Positions 51,437 through 60,688 of a stretch of DNA of 64,000 nucleotides are shown one piece after another. The position numbers and the translations under genes were made by a program. The DNA comes from Metallumcola ferriviriculae (lineage in GTDB: Bacteria > Bacillota > JADQBR01): NCBI RefSeq assembly GCF_035573695.1, contig NZ_CP121694.1, positions 2,084,501 through 2,148,500 of the forward strand, written 5' to 3'. A model generated the notes under the pieces. That model saw only the letters and a program-made list of their open reading frames with translations. It did no database searches and was not told the origin of the DNA. The stretch's first letter is position 1, and each line of letters opens with the position of its first letter.

Positions 51437-53095
51437 ATGGCGAATAAAAAGATACAGCAGGAATATGACCGCTGGTATAAAGAGAAATACTCTCAATCAA
51501 AGGAACGTTCGGCTGAGTTTGTAACAGTGTCAGAGCAGCCGATTAAAGAGTTATATACCCCTGCAGATGTAGAAAATCTTGATTACGAAAGAGATTTGGG
51601 CTTTCCAGGAGAATACCCATATACTAGAGGTGTGCAGTCAAACATGCACAGGGGTCGTTTATGGACTATGCGGCAATTTGCTGGTTTTGGCAGTGCCCAA
51701 GAATCTAACCAGCGTTACAAATTTCTTTTATCGAAAGGCCAAACAGGTCTAAGTGTTGCTTTCGACATGCCAACTTTGATGGGCTATGATTCCGATCACC
51801 CATATTCTGAAGGGGAAGTTGGCCGGTGTGGAGTGGCCATTGATTCCTTGGCGGATATGGAAGTGCTTTTTGATGGTATTCCTTTGGATAAAGTCAGTAC
51901 ATCGATGACGATTAATGGACCTGCAGCTATCTTATGGGCGATGTATATTGCCACTGCGGAGAAACAAGGTGTTAGTTCGGAAAAATTGAGAGGGACGATT
52001 CAAAATGATATTTTAAAAGAATACATCGCCCAAAATTCTTGGATATTTCCGCCGCACCCTTCCATGCGGATCATCACAGATATCTTTGAATATGCCTGCA
52101 ACAATGTTCCACAATGGAACACCGTTAGTATCAGTGGTTATCACATTAGGGAGGCAGGTTCGACGGCAGCTCAGGAATTGGCCTTCACCTTGGCTGACGG
52201 TTTTGCCTATGTGGAAGCTGGTATTGAAGCAGGGTTAAATGTAGATGACTTTGCACCGCGACTATCCTTTTTCTTTAATTCTCATATGGATTTCTTTGAG
52301 GAAATAGCCAAATATCGTGCGGCTAGAAGAATATGGGCCCGGCGGATGAAGGAAAAGTATGGAGCAAAAGACTCTCGGTCGTGGCTGCTACGCTTTCACA
52401 CTCAAACTGCTGGTTGTTCACTAACCGGCCAACAACCAGAAAATAATATAGTACGGACGGCTTTTGAAGGTTTGGCAGCGGTATTGGGGGGCACTCAGTC
52501 TCTGCATACCAACTCTATGGATGAAGTGTTAGCATTGCCCACTGAAAAATCTGTTCAGATTGCATTACGTACTCAACAAATAATGGCTCATGAAACCGGT
52601 GTTAGCAATACTATTGATCCATTAGCGGGGTCATATTTTGTCGAAAGTCTGACCAATGAGATGGAGGCGCAGGCAGAAAAATACTTCGAAGAAATTGAAG
52701 AACACGGTGGAGTATTGAGGGCGATTGATAAAGGATTTTTCCAGCAAGAAATTGCCGACGCTGCTTTTGCTTACCAGAAAGCCATTGAACGTAAAGAACG
52801 CATTTTTGTAGGTGTTAATGAATTTGTAGACCCGGATGAAGTGATTGAAATTGAGATATTAAAAATTGATCCGGCTGTAGAATCTAGACAGCAGCAAAAA
52901 TTGGCTGAGTTGCGCAAGACAAGAAATAATGACTTGGTGGATAATAGCTTAAAAGCTATTGAAAGGGCTGCTTCTTCACGCGAAAACCTAATTCCGTTAA
53001 TTGTTGACGCTGTTAAGGCTTATGCTACCTTAGGCGAAATAGTCCAGGTGCTTAAAACCGTCTTTGGCGAATATAAAGAACAGCCTAGATTCTAG
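51437..53095 (+). CDS. icmA: isobutyryl-CoA mutase large subunit (by specificity residues)
   Basis: 552 aa, AGGGGGGACAGAGG before ATG. It is the substrate-binding TIM-barrel subunit of the acyl-CoA mutase family: [11 protein letters not shown] near residue 60, [16 protein letters not shown] (105-120), [11 protein letters not shown] (187-196). In methylmalonyl-CoA mutase the substrate carboxylate is held by Tyr89 and Arg207 (Propionibacterium numbering). The aligned residues here are Phe81 (MRQFAG) and Gln199 (YIAQNS), which match Phe80/Gln198 of Streptomyces IcmA. The length (552 versus about 566) and the separate small subunit also match IcmA/IcmB. Alignment was done by eye. The reaction would be isobutyryl-CoA to n-butyryl-CoA. 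Confidence 0.85.
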   Translation: MANKKIQQEYDRWYKEKYSQSKERSAEFVTVSEQPIKELYTPADVENLDYERDLGFPGEYPYTRGVQSNMHRGRLWTMRQFAGFGSAQESNQRYKFLLSKGQTGLSVAFDMPTLMGYDSDHPYSEGEVGRCGVAIDSLADMEVLFDGIPLDKVSTSMTINGPAAILWAMYIATAEKQGVSSEKLRGTIQNDILKEYIAQNSWIFPPHPSMRIITDIFEYACNNVPQWNTVSISGYHIREAGSTAAQELAFTLADGFAYVEAGIEAGLNVDDFAPRLSFFFNSHMDFFEEIAKYRAARRIWARRMKEKYGAKDSRSWLLRFHTQTAGCSLTGQQPENNIVRTAFEGLAAVLGGTQSLHTNSMDEVLALPTEKSVQIALRTQQIMAHETGVSNTIDPLAGSYFVESLTNEMEAQAEKYFEEIEEHGGVLRAIDKGFFQQEIADAAFAYQKAIERKERIFVGVNEFVDPDEVIEIEILKIDPAVESRQQQKLAELRKTRNNDLVDNSLKAIERAASSRENLIPLIVDAVKAYATLGEIVQVLKTVFGEYKEQPRF

Positions 53096-53107
53096 GAGGG
53101 GAAAAAG

Positions 53108-53506
53108 ATGACCAGAAAAATTAGGGTACTAATGGCGAAGCCCGGGCTGGATGGCCATGATCGAGGTGTGAAAGTGGTTGCAAGAGCTCTGAGGGATGGA
53201 GGCATGGAAGTAATTTATACCGGCTTGCATCAAACGGCTGAAAAGGTTGTAGCTGCAGCCATTCAGGAGGATGTTGACGTGGTGGGTCTTAGTATTTTAT
53301 CCGGGGCCCATATGACGATGTTTCCTAAAATTCGTAAGTTGTTAAATGAGAATGATTGTGGCAATATCAAGATTGTCGGTGGGGGAACTATTCCCGAGGA
53401 CGATTTAAAACAATTATTAGCAGCTAAAGATGCGGATGCATTATTCACTCCAGGAACATCTACTGATGATATTGTTGCCTGGATTAAGGAAAATGTTGAG
53501 ATATAA
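53108..53506 (+). CDS. icmB: B12-binding small subunit of the acyl-CoA mutase
   Basis: 132 aa, the length of IcmB (about 136). B12 domain with the lower-ligand motif DGHDRGVKV (His17), then [12 protein letters not shown] and [10 protein letters not shown] for the nucleotide tail pocket. It forms a complex with the large subunit encoded 12 bases upstream and carries adenosylcobalamin. No MeaB-type GTPase chaperone gene follows; a terminator ends the operon. Confidence 0.9.
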   Translation: MTRKIRVLMAKPGLDGHDRGVKVVARALRDGGMEVIYTGLHQTAEKVVAAAIQEDVDVVGLSILSGAHMTMFPKIRKLLNENDCGNIKIVGGGTIPEDDLKQLLAAKDADALFTPGTSTDDIVAWIKENVEI

Positions 53507-53519
53507 TTAATACCGTTCC

Positions 53520-53558
53520 AGCACTTATGTGTTTCTAACATGTAAGTGCTTTTTTTTA
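53520..53558 (+). terminator. terminator of the thiolase-mutase operon
   Basis: AGCACTTA (53520-53527) pairs with TAAGTGCT (53543-53550), followed by eight T. Confidence 0.88.
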
Positions 53559-53722
53559 TACCCAGGAGAAAGTATAAGTTCTGGGGAGGTGCAAATTCAA
53601 CTAAGCTTACTGAGCTGCAGCGCGCCGTTCGAGGTGCAATTTCTTTTCATTACCAATAAATGGGATTTTTCTGGACAACAGAGGCCACGAAATATAGTGT
53701 GAAAGCAAAGGAGTTGAAGTGA
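53559..53722. other. spacer before the peptidase pseudogene
   Basis: About 160 bases; a GAGGTGCAA motif occurs twice (about 53585 and 53630). Nothing else was recognised. Confidence 0.3.
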
Positions 53723-54770
53723 GTGGCAAGAAGGTTTCTGGGCAATCGCCCCATATTGTTTGCCGTACTGGGGCTGTCCTTAATAGCATCATTGTTTTGG
53801 TACCAACGAGCGATGCAGGCTTATGACGCAGTGGTGGTGTGGCCCAGATCAAGGATGAGGCCGCATTTCAGGTTGCGCTGGAGAAATATCGAGATTTGGT
53901 CAGTAAATAGGTGGGTTACCCCGTGCAGGAGTTGGAACGGGTGGACCTTCAGCAGTCACGGCTGGATAAAAATATGTTTGAAAAGAACGTCAACAAGGTT
54001 GTGCTGAAAGAAATACATCTATGTTGTTGAGGCCTACCGGTTTGTTGCCGATGGAGAGACCATATTTGCCGGTTAACAGCGAGGATAAGGACAGGCTGCA
54101 TGCGATAATATCCGAGTACAAGCTGCAGTATCTGGCGGGTATTGATGAAAGTGCCGAAATTAAGTAGGTGGACTTTAAGCAGGATGTAAAGGCGGAGCAG
54201 GCACTGATGGCGCCGTCTCAGTTGATAGACATCGCCGAGGCAAGTGAGATAATCTTTGAAAAGGACAGGGAAGCTGAGGTTATCGAGGGAGAAAAGGGAG
54301 ACAACCTGTGGGTGATCGCCCAACGTTACGATTTGATTGTTTAAGAAATTGAAATGCTGAATCCTGAATTAAACCCGGAAGGGATTTTCCCCGGTGATAG
54401 GCTGGTGGTTAAGCATTTTGATCCCAGGTTTGACATAGTGATATTAATGGAAAACACCGTTGTTGAACCAGTACCTTTTGAGACGGAGTCGCTGAGAGAT
54501 GATAATCTTTATAGCCGGCAGAAGATAGTTGGTTAAACCCGGTTAGAATGGGGGAAAGCGCGTCATTTATGGTAGTGCCTTGCTTTAACGGCCTGGAAGA
54601 TGCAATCGCTGTAGTCAATGAAAAGGTTATGAGGAGTCGGGTACCTGTTGTCCGGGTGGGAACTAAGCAGACAGTTTCCTGGGGTGGGCAGCGTAACTAC
54701 GGGGTAGTACAGGGCAGCCGCGTATCCAGCAGTTACGGCTGGAGTACTCATCCCATTAGGGTATGCTAAA
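53723..54770 (+). pseudogene. decayed LysM-G5-M23 peptidase gene
   Basis: GTG 53723 with AAAGGAGTTGAAG upstream begins MARRFLGNRPILFAVLGLS, a signal-anchor helix. After about residue 39 the frame shifts; continuing homology is read as IKDEAAFQVALEKYRDLVSK, then stops and shifts alternate. EGEKGDNLWVIAQRYDLIV near 54285 is a LysM motif, VVEPVPFETESLRDDNLY near 54455 a G5 domain, and VSSSYGWSTHPI near 54730 the start of an M23 metallopeptidase. The domain breaks off there, next to the end of the minus-strand regulator. At least four stops or frameshifts. It once encoded a cell-wall endopeptidase. Confidence 0.75.
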
Positions 54771-56139
54771 GGTTGTATTTGTTTAATTTTTCATAGAAAC
54801 TTCTTCTCGAAATTCCCAGCAGACTCATTGCTTTGGTTCTGTTATTTCCCGTAATCTGAAGGGCCGTAATAATGGCCTTTTTTTCTACGTCTTGAATCAG
54901 ATTTGAAAGGTTAAGGTTTTTCTCAGATAAGTTATAATTTGAAGTTTTTGCATCCTTAACGTACTTGGGCAAATCTTCAAGTTGAATGATGTTGTTGGTG
55001 GAAATAATGTTGGTGTGTTCGATAGCATTCTGAAGCTCCCGGATGTTGCCCGGCCAACTGTAAGACATCATCTGTTCTAATGCCTCGGCGGAAAGAGTTT
55101 TATCACTATTTAACTGTTTTAGAAACATGGTAATTAATGAGGGGATGTCACCACGACGTTTCCGCAACGGTGGCAGGTCGAGGGAAATAACATTAATGCG
55201 AAAATACAAATCCTCCCGGAAGGTGCCTGCTTCCATCATTTTTTCCAGGTTTCGATTGGTGGCGGTAATGATGCGGATATCGGAAAATCTAGAATTGTTC
55301 CCACCAACTCTTTCAAATTTTTTAAACTGGATTGCTCTCAGCACTTTTGCCTGCATGGACGGGCTCATATCACCGATTTCGTCCAGGAAAAGGGTGCCGC
55401 CGTCTGCCAGTTCAAATTTCCCTTTTTTGCCGCCTTTTTTGGCGCCTGTAAACGCCCCTTCCTCATAACCAAATAATTCACTTTCCAGTAATTCGGTGGG
55501 GATGGCGGCGCAATTAACCTTAATGACGGGCTTTTCCGACCGCTTGCTGGCATCGTGTATTGCTTGCGCCAGTACCTCTTTGCCAACACCGCTTTCGCCT
55601 CTGATTAATATATTAGCATTGGTCTTTGCCGATTTATTGGCAATTATCAAGATTTCCTGCAGGCATTTGCTGTTGCCGATAATTTTGTTGAATGGGTCTT
55701 CTAATTCACTGGCAAATGGTTGTTTTTGCAGTGAACGAGTCAGTTCCTGGAGGTTAAATATTTCTTCATTAAGTTTTTTGATTTCTGTCACGTTGCGGAA
55801 GATAGCTACCGCTCCAATCAAACTATCATCATAATACAATGGGGTCATGTTGGCGACTACATCCAGTTTTAGTGATTTAATGTGGGAAGGGTCATTGATA
55901 ATTGGTTCTCCCGTGCGAATAACATCAATAATTCTTGCTGCTGGCTCAATTTCTTTCAGGCTGCGCCCGATTACCCTGTTGCGAGGCACCTTAAGGATTT
56001 TGGCATAGGCCGGGTTTACGTAAACGATTTTTAAGTTACAATTAATAATCAAGACACACTCTTCTATGCTGTCCAATATGCCCACCATAATCTTAGCATC
56101 ATGATTCATTTCATTTTGTTTAAACACGTCTAATAACAA
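54766..56139 (-). CDS. sigma-54-dependent activator, PAS-AAA+-Fis
   Basis: 457 aa from TTG 56139, which has GAGGTGG seven bases upstream; GTG 56160 would give 464 aa without a ribosome site. One PAS domain (about 20-130), AAA+ with Walker A GESGVGKE, the GAFTGA loop and Walker B LFLDEIGD, and a C-terminal Fis-type helix (NRTKAMSLLGISRRSFYEKL). It is intact although its divergent neighbours are pseudogenes. Palindromic TGTATACA sites lie upstream, one of which matches a site before the thiolase operon, so it may also act there. Confidence 0.9.
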   Translation of the reverse strand: MLLDVFKQNEMNHDAKIMVGILDSIEECVLIINCNLKIVYVNPAYAKILKVPRNRVIGRSLKEIEPAARIIDVIRTGEPIINDPSHIKSLKLDVVANMTPLYYDDSLIGAVAIFRNVTEIKKLNEEIFNLQELTRSLQKQPFASELEDPFNKIIGNSKCLQEILIIANKSAKTNANILIRGESGVGKEVLAQAIHDASKRSEKPVIKVNCAAIPTELLESELFGYEEGAFTGAKKGGKKGKFELADGGTLFLDEIGDMSPSMQAKVLRAIQFKKFERVGGNNSRFSDIRIITATNRNLEKMMEAGTFREDLYFRINVISLDLPPLRKRRGDIPSLITMFLKQLNSDKTLSAEALEQMMSYSWPGNIRELQNAIEHTNIISTNNIIQLEDLPKYVKDAKTSNYNLSEKNLNLSNLIQDVEKKAIITALQITGNNRTKAMSLLGISRRSFYEKLNKYNL

Positions 56140-56535
56140 AGAAACCACCTCGATTCTCACCTCAATTTATAGAGCAGTTTTTCGGCAGTCTTTAGGTAAT
56201 AGTTTCTCTATCGCTAATAATTATCCTTGTTTTAGTTTAAAATTTCAGAGATAACACGCATGAAATTAGTCAGAAAATTAAGAAACAGTGTATGTATACA
56301 AATTGCACATGTTGCGATAAGTATACAGGGCCAAAAGCTTTAACTAGAGTGTGACGAGAGAAAAAACGCTGGTGTAATATTTACAATATTCATAAGATTA
56401 TTACATATTACTAGCCTTTTGCAGAACAGAGGGGGTGAAAGTGGTTATGCTCGGTTATCTGAATTACAAAGCATAGAATAAACGACTGATTGGCATTTGA
56501 ACCTATTGTGTTAATTAAGGAGGTGATCGAACTAT
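56140..56535. other. divergent intergenic region with palindromic sites
   Basis: TGTATACA (56293-56300) and GTATAC (56321-56326) are spaced about 27 bases centre to centre. No -24/-12 element with correct spacing was found on the plus strand, so the promoter of the hydratase genes is unclear or lost. Confidence 0.45.
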
Positions 56536-57288
56536 ATGAGGGACCATGTGCGACTACAAATAGAAGGTACAGTAGCTAAAATGCATATAACAAATTCGGA
56601 AAGAAAGAACGCGATAAGTGCTTCGATGTGGATAGATATCGTTAATAATTGTGAAAAGTTATTTAGTTTGAATAAAATTAGGGTCGTAACAATTAAAGGA
56701 GAAGGGGGTAATTTTTCGTCGGGGGCAGACGTGTGTGACTCGCGCCCTGAAAACATTATTGCGCTGCATAATATAGTGGAGAAGGCTGTAATGGCTATTG
56801 AAAAAATTACTATTCCAGTAGTTGCAGTGTTAGAAGGATATGTGTTAGGGGGACGGCTAGAGTTAGCTCTTGCTTGTGACCTTAGAATAGCATCCGATGA
56901 CTGCCGTTTAGTCATTCCGGCTGCAAAAAGAGGCATTGGCATTACTCAAAATAATAGTTAGCGTTTGGTACGTCTTCTGGGTCCGGCTCGGGCAATGCAA
57001 ATACTTTTTACTGGAGAAACGCTAACTGCTGATACGGCGTTGCAATGGGGGCTGGTAAATCAGGTAGTTGCCCAGTCAGACCTGCCGATTAAAGCTGCCA
57101 ATTTAATAACTATTTTGGACCAAAATGCACCTCTTTCTTTAAAAGCTGCCAAAAAAAATGTCCAAAGCACTTGGTCTATCTTGGATGATGAAGAAGACCT
57201 AGCGCAGCAATGCTGTTTTAGTGATGATTATCAAGAGGGAATTAGGGCTTTTTTAGAAAAAAGAAAGCCAAACTTTAAAGAGAGGTAA
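56536..57288 (+). pseudogene. enoyl-CoA hydratase/isomerase with internal amber codon
   Basis: AAGGAGGTGATCG precedes ATG 56536. A single in-frame TAG at 56959-56961 splits an otherwise continuous crotonase of about 250 codons. The codon stands where the family has Gln in GGTQRL (here NNS-stop-RLVRLLG), so one CAG to TAG change explains it. Other departures: GGRLELALACD for GGGLELALACD, keeping the first catalytic Glu, and VIPAAKRGIG for the usual PE-x-x-LG, losing the second. The C-terminal half is complete. It was probably already altered in function before the stop. Confidence 0.8.
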
Positions 57289-57292
57289 GACT

Positions 57293-59186
57293 ATGGGAAA
57301 GGTCTTTGAACCGATACAAATTGGTAAGGTGACATTAAAAAATCGAATTGTAGCTTTGCCGGTGGTGCAGAACTTTGCAACTGATGAGGGAAAAGTTACA
57401 CCTCAAATGGTTTCTTGTTATCGCCGAAGGGCTGAGGGCGGAGCAGGATTGGTCACAGTTGAAGCCACATATATCAGGCCAGATGGAAATGCTTTTTGGG
57501 GGATGCACGCGCATGGTCTGATAAGCACATTATAGGATTGAATCTGCTAGCTGAGGCTATTCACGAAGGGGGAGCCAAGGCCAGCATTCAATTAATGCAT
57601 GGTGGACGCCAAGGCAAATTCTTGGGTCACAGGTACTACACCCATAGCGCCAAGTACTTCCGCACAAGGAGTTTTTGAGGGTTATACTGATGATGGAGCT
57701 GCTGCTGTCAAGGAATTAAGCACTAAGGAATGTGAAGAACTTGTCCAAGACTATGCTGACGCAGTTTGGAGAGCTTATGAGGCAGGTTTTGATATTGTGG
57801 AGCTGCATGCAGCCCATGGGTTTCTATTACAGCAGTTTCTATCACCTTACACCAACCACCGTTCCACAAGTACGGTCAGCGGTTTACATTCATAAAAGAA
57901 CTAATAGAATTAAGTCGGGCAAGATGTGGTAGTGATTATCCGTTAATTGTAAGGCTATCTGTTGATGAGTATGTCGGCGATAAGGGCATAACTTTACCAA
58001 TGGGTAAACAAATCGCTAAGGGGCTTGAAGATCTAGGAATAAATGCTATTAGTGTGAGTTTCTCGGTTGCCGAAACAGTGACCCATAATGTGGAGCCTAT
58101 TTATTGGTCGGGGGCGGGCGCATACCCATTACCCGGGAGATTACGGAAATTTTGGATATTCCAGTGATAGGACGTGGTCGGATTAATGATCCTATTCTGG
58201 CTGAAAAAGTGGTTGCGGACGGAAGTGTAGACCTAGTTGGTCTAGCACGGGCCATAATTGCAGACCCTGATTTCCCACGTAAGATGCAAGAAGGCCGCCG
58301 GGGCGATATTCGTAAATGTATTGGTTGTGATGTGGGTTGTGCCGATAGGCTTTTCGCTCAAAGAAAAATTCGCTGTGCTGTTAACTTTGATTACGGTCGA
58401 GAAGACGAGGCGTGGGCTGGTTTAATGTCTACCAAAGATCCAAAGGATATAGCGGTGATTGGAGGAGGACCCGCTGGCATGGAGAGTGCCCGGGGTCTAG
58501 CGTACCGAGGGCATAATGTCACATTGTACGAGAAAAGCGACTCGTTAGGAGGTTTAGTTTTAACGGCGTCAGCCATACCATATTTGAATACCAGAGATCT
58601 TCGTAATGCTTTACCCTGGCAGAAACAAGAACTTGATAGGGCAGGGGTTACCGTAATCATGAACAAAGAGATTTCCCCTGAAGATGTAGAAACTATGAAT
58701 GTTGATGCAGTGATTCTTGCCACTGATTCCGAGCCGGCCTATCCCGCTATTCCCGGAGTACAGCTTCCTAATGTGGTACATGTTTATGATTATATTAATA
58801 AGCAGGGGGCACTGGGTAAAAAAGTAGTGGTTATTGGTGGTGCAGAGGGTGCGGAGGCGGCAGTGTCTATTGCGAGAGAAGGCCATGCGGTCACGGTAAT
58901 CGAGGAAAATTTGGAAGCGGGCGCCGCAGATTATATTTATCCAATAAGGCGCAGTGAACTGCAAGAGTATCTAGGTGATGAAAAAGTAGAGGTTCTTCTT
59001 AATACCTCAGCAGTTAGGATGGAAGATGACGGGGTCGCTGTTACTGATTCCCAGGGTGATGAAAAGACTATTGAGGCGGATACTGTTGTTATTGCTTACG
59101 CCAGAAAATCTAATGGTAATGCTCTAGTGGAAGCTTTGCGCAAAAAAGGTATCCCAAATTATAGCATTGGAGATTGCAATGAGCTG
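57293..59186 (+). pseudogene. OYE/2,4-dienoyl-CoA reductase-like flavoenzyme, frameshifted and truncated
   Basis: Begins MGKVFEPIQIGKVTLKNRIV, an old-yellow-enzyme barrel. Homology changes frame near 57505, 57615, 57860 and 58110. From 58110 one frame runs to about 59186: GRIPITREI, the [4Fe-4S] ligands CIGCDVGCADRLF...C, then FAD/NADH domain with AVIGGGPAGMESARGLAYRGH and VVIGGAEGAEAAVS. It ends at SIGDCNE, just where the final conserved helix should start, and continues into the tail of an acyl-CoA synthetase. The intact gene resembled 2-enoate or 2,4-dienoyl-CoA reductases. Confidence 0.8.
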
Positions 59187-59374
59187 TTGTGGTGCCAAAG
59201 CCGGGACATTCTACCGACGAAAACGAAATTATCGGGTTCTGTAGAGGTAAAATTGCTGGTTATAAACGGCCGCGTAAAGTAGAATTTCTTAATTCTTTAC
59301 CTCGCAATCCTTCGGGGAAGGTGTTAAAAAATAATTTACGTCAGACATTCGGGAGTGTAAATAACAATGCCTAG
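59187..59374 (+). pseudogene. C-terminal remnant of an acyl-CoA synthetase
   Basis: Only the AMP-binding C-terminal subdomain survives: ENEIIGFCRGKIAGYKRPRK and LNSLPRNPSGKVLKNNLRQ, including the catalytic Lys region. The rest of the gene, about 1.3 kb, is missing, so a deletion has joined it to the reductase pseudogene. Its stop overlaps the start of the next gene, which suggests an original operon. Confidence 0.78.
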
Positions 59375-59797
59375 GACTGCAGTTAATCGACTTTTTATTT
59401 TAGACGGAGGTTCAATAGAAATCGACCAGAACCGTGTTCCAGTTAGTGCTCGCAGGGCCGAGCGATGGTTAAGTACCCCGGTACCAATATTTTTAATTCA
59501 GACTGATAGTATAATATCCTTTTCGACAGTGGTTGTGATCCGCGGGTTGCAACAAATGACCCGCAAGCCATATGGGGCTCTTTAGCAAAAGTTTTTGTTC
59601 CAAAAATTTCGGAAGAAAATCATCCTGAACAAATGTTGGCTCGAGTAGGAATTAAGCCTAAAGAGATAACTCATGTGGTTCTCTCGCATCTTCACTTTGA
59701 TCACGCCGGAGGAATAAGATTTTTCCCGCAGGCAAGAATTTTAGTGCAGAAAGCTGAATACCGATATGCATACTATCCTGTTCGCAGCCAACCTAAA
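59367..59797 (+). pseudogene. MBL-fold lactonase-like gene, frameshifted and truncated
   Basis: ATG 59367 begins MPRTAVNRLFILDGGSIEI. One frameshift near 59513 (around SDSI / ILFDSGCDPRVATNDPQ). The second part has the metal motif HLHFDHAGG (HxHxDH) and VQKAEYRYAYYP, as in N-acyl-homoserine-lactonase-like (AttM/AiiA) proteins. It stops at the probable end of a transposon near 59798. Confidence 0.7.
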
Positions 59798-59896
59798 TGT
59801 CGGATGCCTAGCCAGCGGCACTGACGTGGCAGCGTAAGTACGGTCACCCACACTGCCACTGGCATTACCGGTTTGCCACTTTTGTTGTCAGTAATA

Positions 59897-60688
59897 TCAG
59901 AGTTCATTTATCACTCGATTAACATGAGCCTCGCCCACAATTTTTTCACCCTGAATATAGGCATCTAAAAGGGCCTGACTAGCCAGGGTATTGATTTTAC
60001 GGGGAACCCCTTGGGTATAGTTGTAGATGGCCTGGATAGCTTCCCCGGAGAAGATATCACTTGGCGTTTCAGATATCTTTTCTTGATGCCTGATAAACTC
60101 CTCCGTCTCCTTTTCACTTAAAGCTCCCATCTGGAATCTAACCTGTATCCGCTGATCAATAGCCTCTAAATGCCGCACTTTGAGCTGGTTTCTTAGTGTT
60201 GTCTGGCCTATCAAAACCAGTGCCAATGGAGACATAGAATCTTCTTTAAAGTTTAGTAGAAATCGAATTTCTTCAAGCATGGTTTCTGAAAAACGATGCG
60301 CTTCATCTAGGACAATTACTGGAACTTTCTTGTCCTGTTCATACATATCAAGCATCAAAGTCCGGTACTGACGCTTCATTTCTGTAGGCCTCGTGGAACA
60401 AGGTACCCCGAAACGCTCTAAAATTTCTCTGTAAAATAGCTTTGGTGTCAGCGACGAGTCACAGATGTATTCATAGCGGTAATGCATGGTGTCAAGCTTA
60501 TGCAAAAGGGAACGGACAATGGTGGTTTTCCCCATACCCGGCTCTCCAGTTAAAAGAAACACCAGCCGGTTCTTCACTGTATACTCCAGGCGGGCTTTTG
60601 CTTCCTTGTGGCTTAGAGAAACGAAGCATTGGTTAGTATCAATTTCCCGGGTGAAAGGGACTGTCTTCATACCAAAAAAGTCTAACAT
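59897..60688 (-). CDS. ExeA-type AAA ATPase of a transposon
   Basis: 263 aa. Walker A TGEPGMGKTT near residue 48, Walker B VIVLDEAHRF near 128, sensor LVLIGQTTLRNQ. It is similar to TnsC/ExeA-like helper ATPases encoded after DDE transposases. Starts MLDFFGMKTVPFTREID; the ATG overlaps the end of the transposase frame, indicating translational coupling. The reading frame is intact. Confidence 0.85.
   Translation of the reverse strand: MLDFFGMKTVPFTREIDTNQCFVSLSHKEAKARLEYTVKNRLVFLLTGEPGMGKTTIVRSLLHKLDTMHYRYEYICDSSLTPKLFYREILERFGVPCSTRPTEMKRQYRTLMLDMYEQDKKVPVIVLDEAHRFSETMLEEIRFLLNFKEDSMSPLALVLIGQTTLRNQLKVRHLEAIDQRIQVRFQMGALSEKETEEFIRHQEKISETPSDIFSGEAIQAIYNYTQGVPRKINTLASQALLDAYIQGEKIVGEAHVNRVINEL

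Noticed and set aside
51437-53506. Methylmalonyl-CoA mutase and a propionate pathway
   Set aside because: The two substrate-carboxylate residues are Phe and Gln, and no epimerase, transcarboxylase or MeaB gene is near.
56340-56535. -24/-12 promoter before the crotonase pseudogene
   Set aside because: TTTTGCA near 56434 has no GG 11 bases upstream, and TGGCAT near 56491 has no TTGCA at the right distance.
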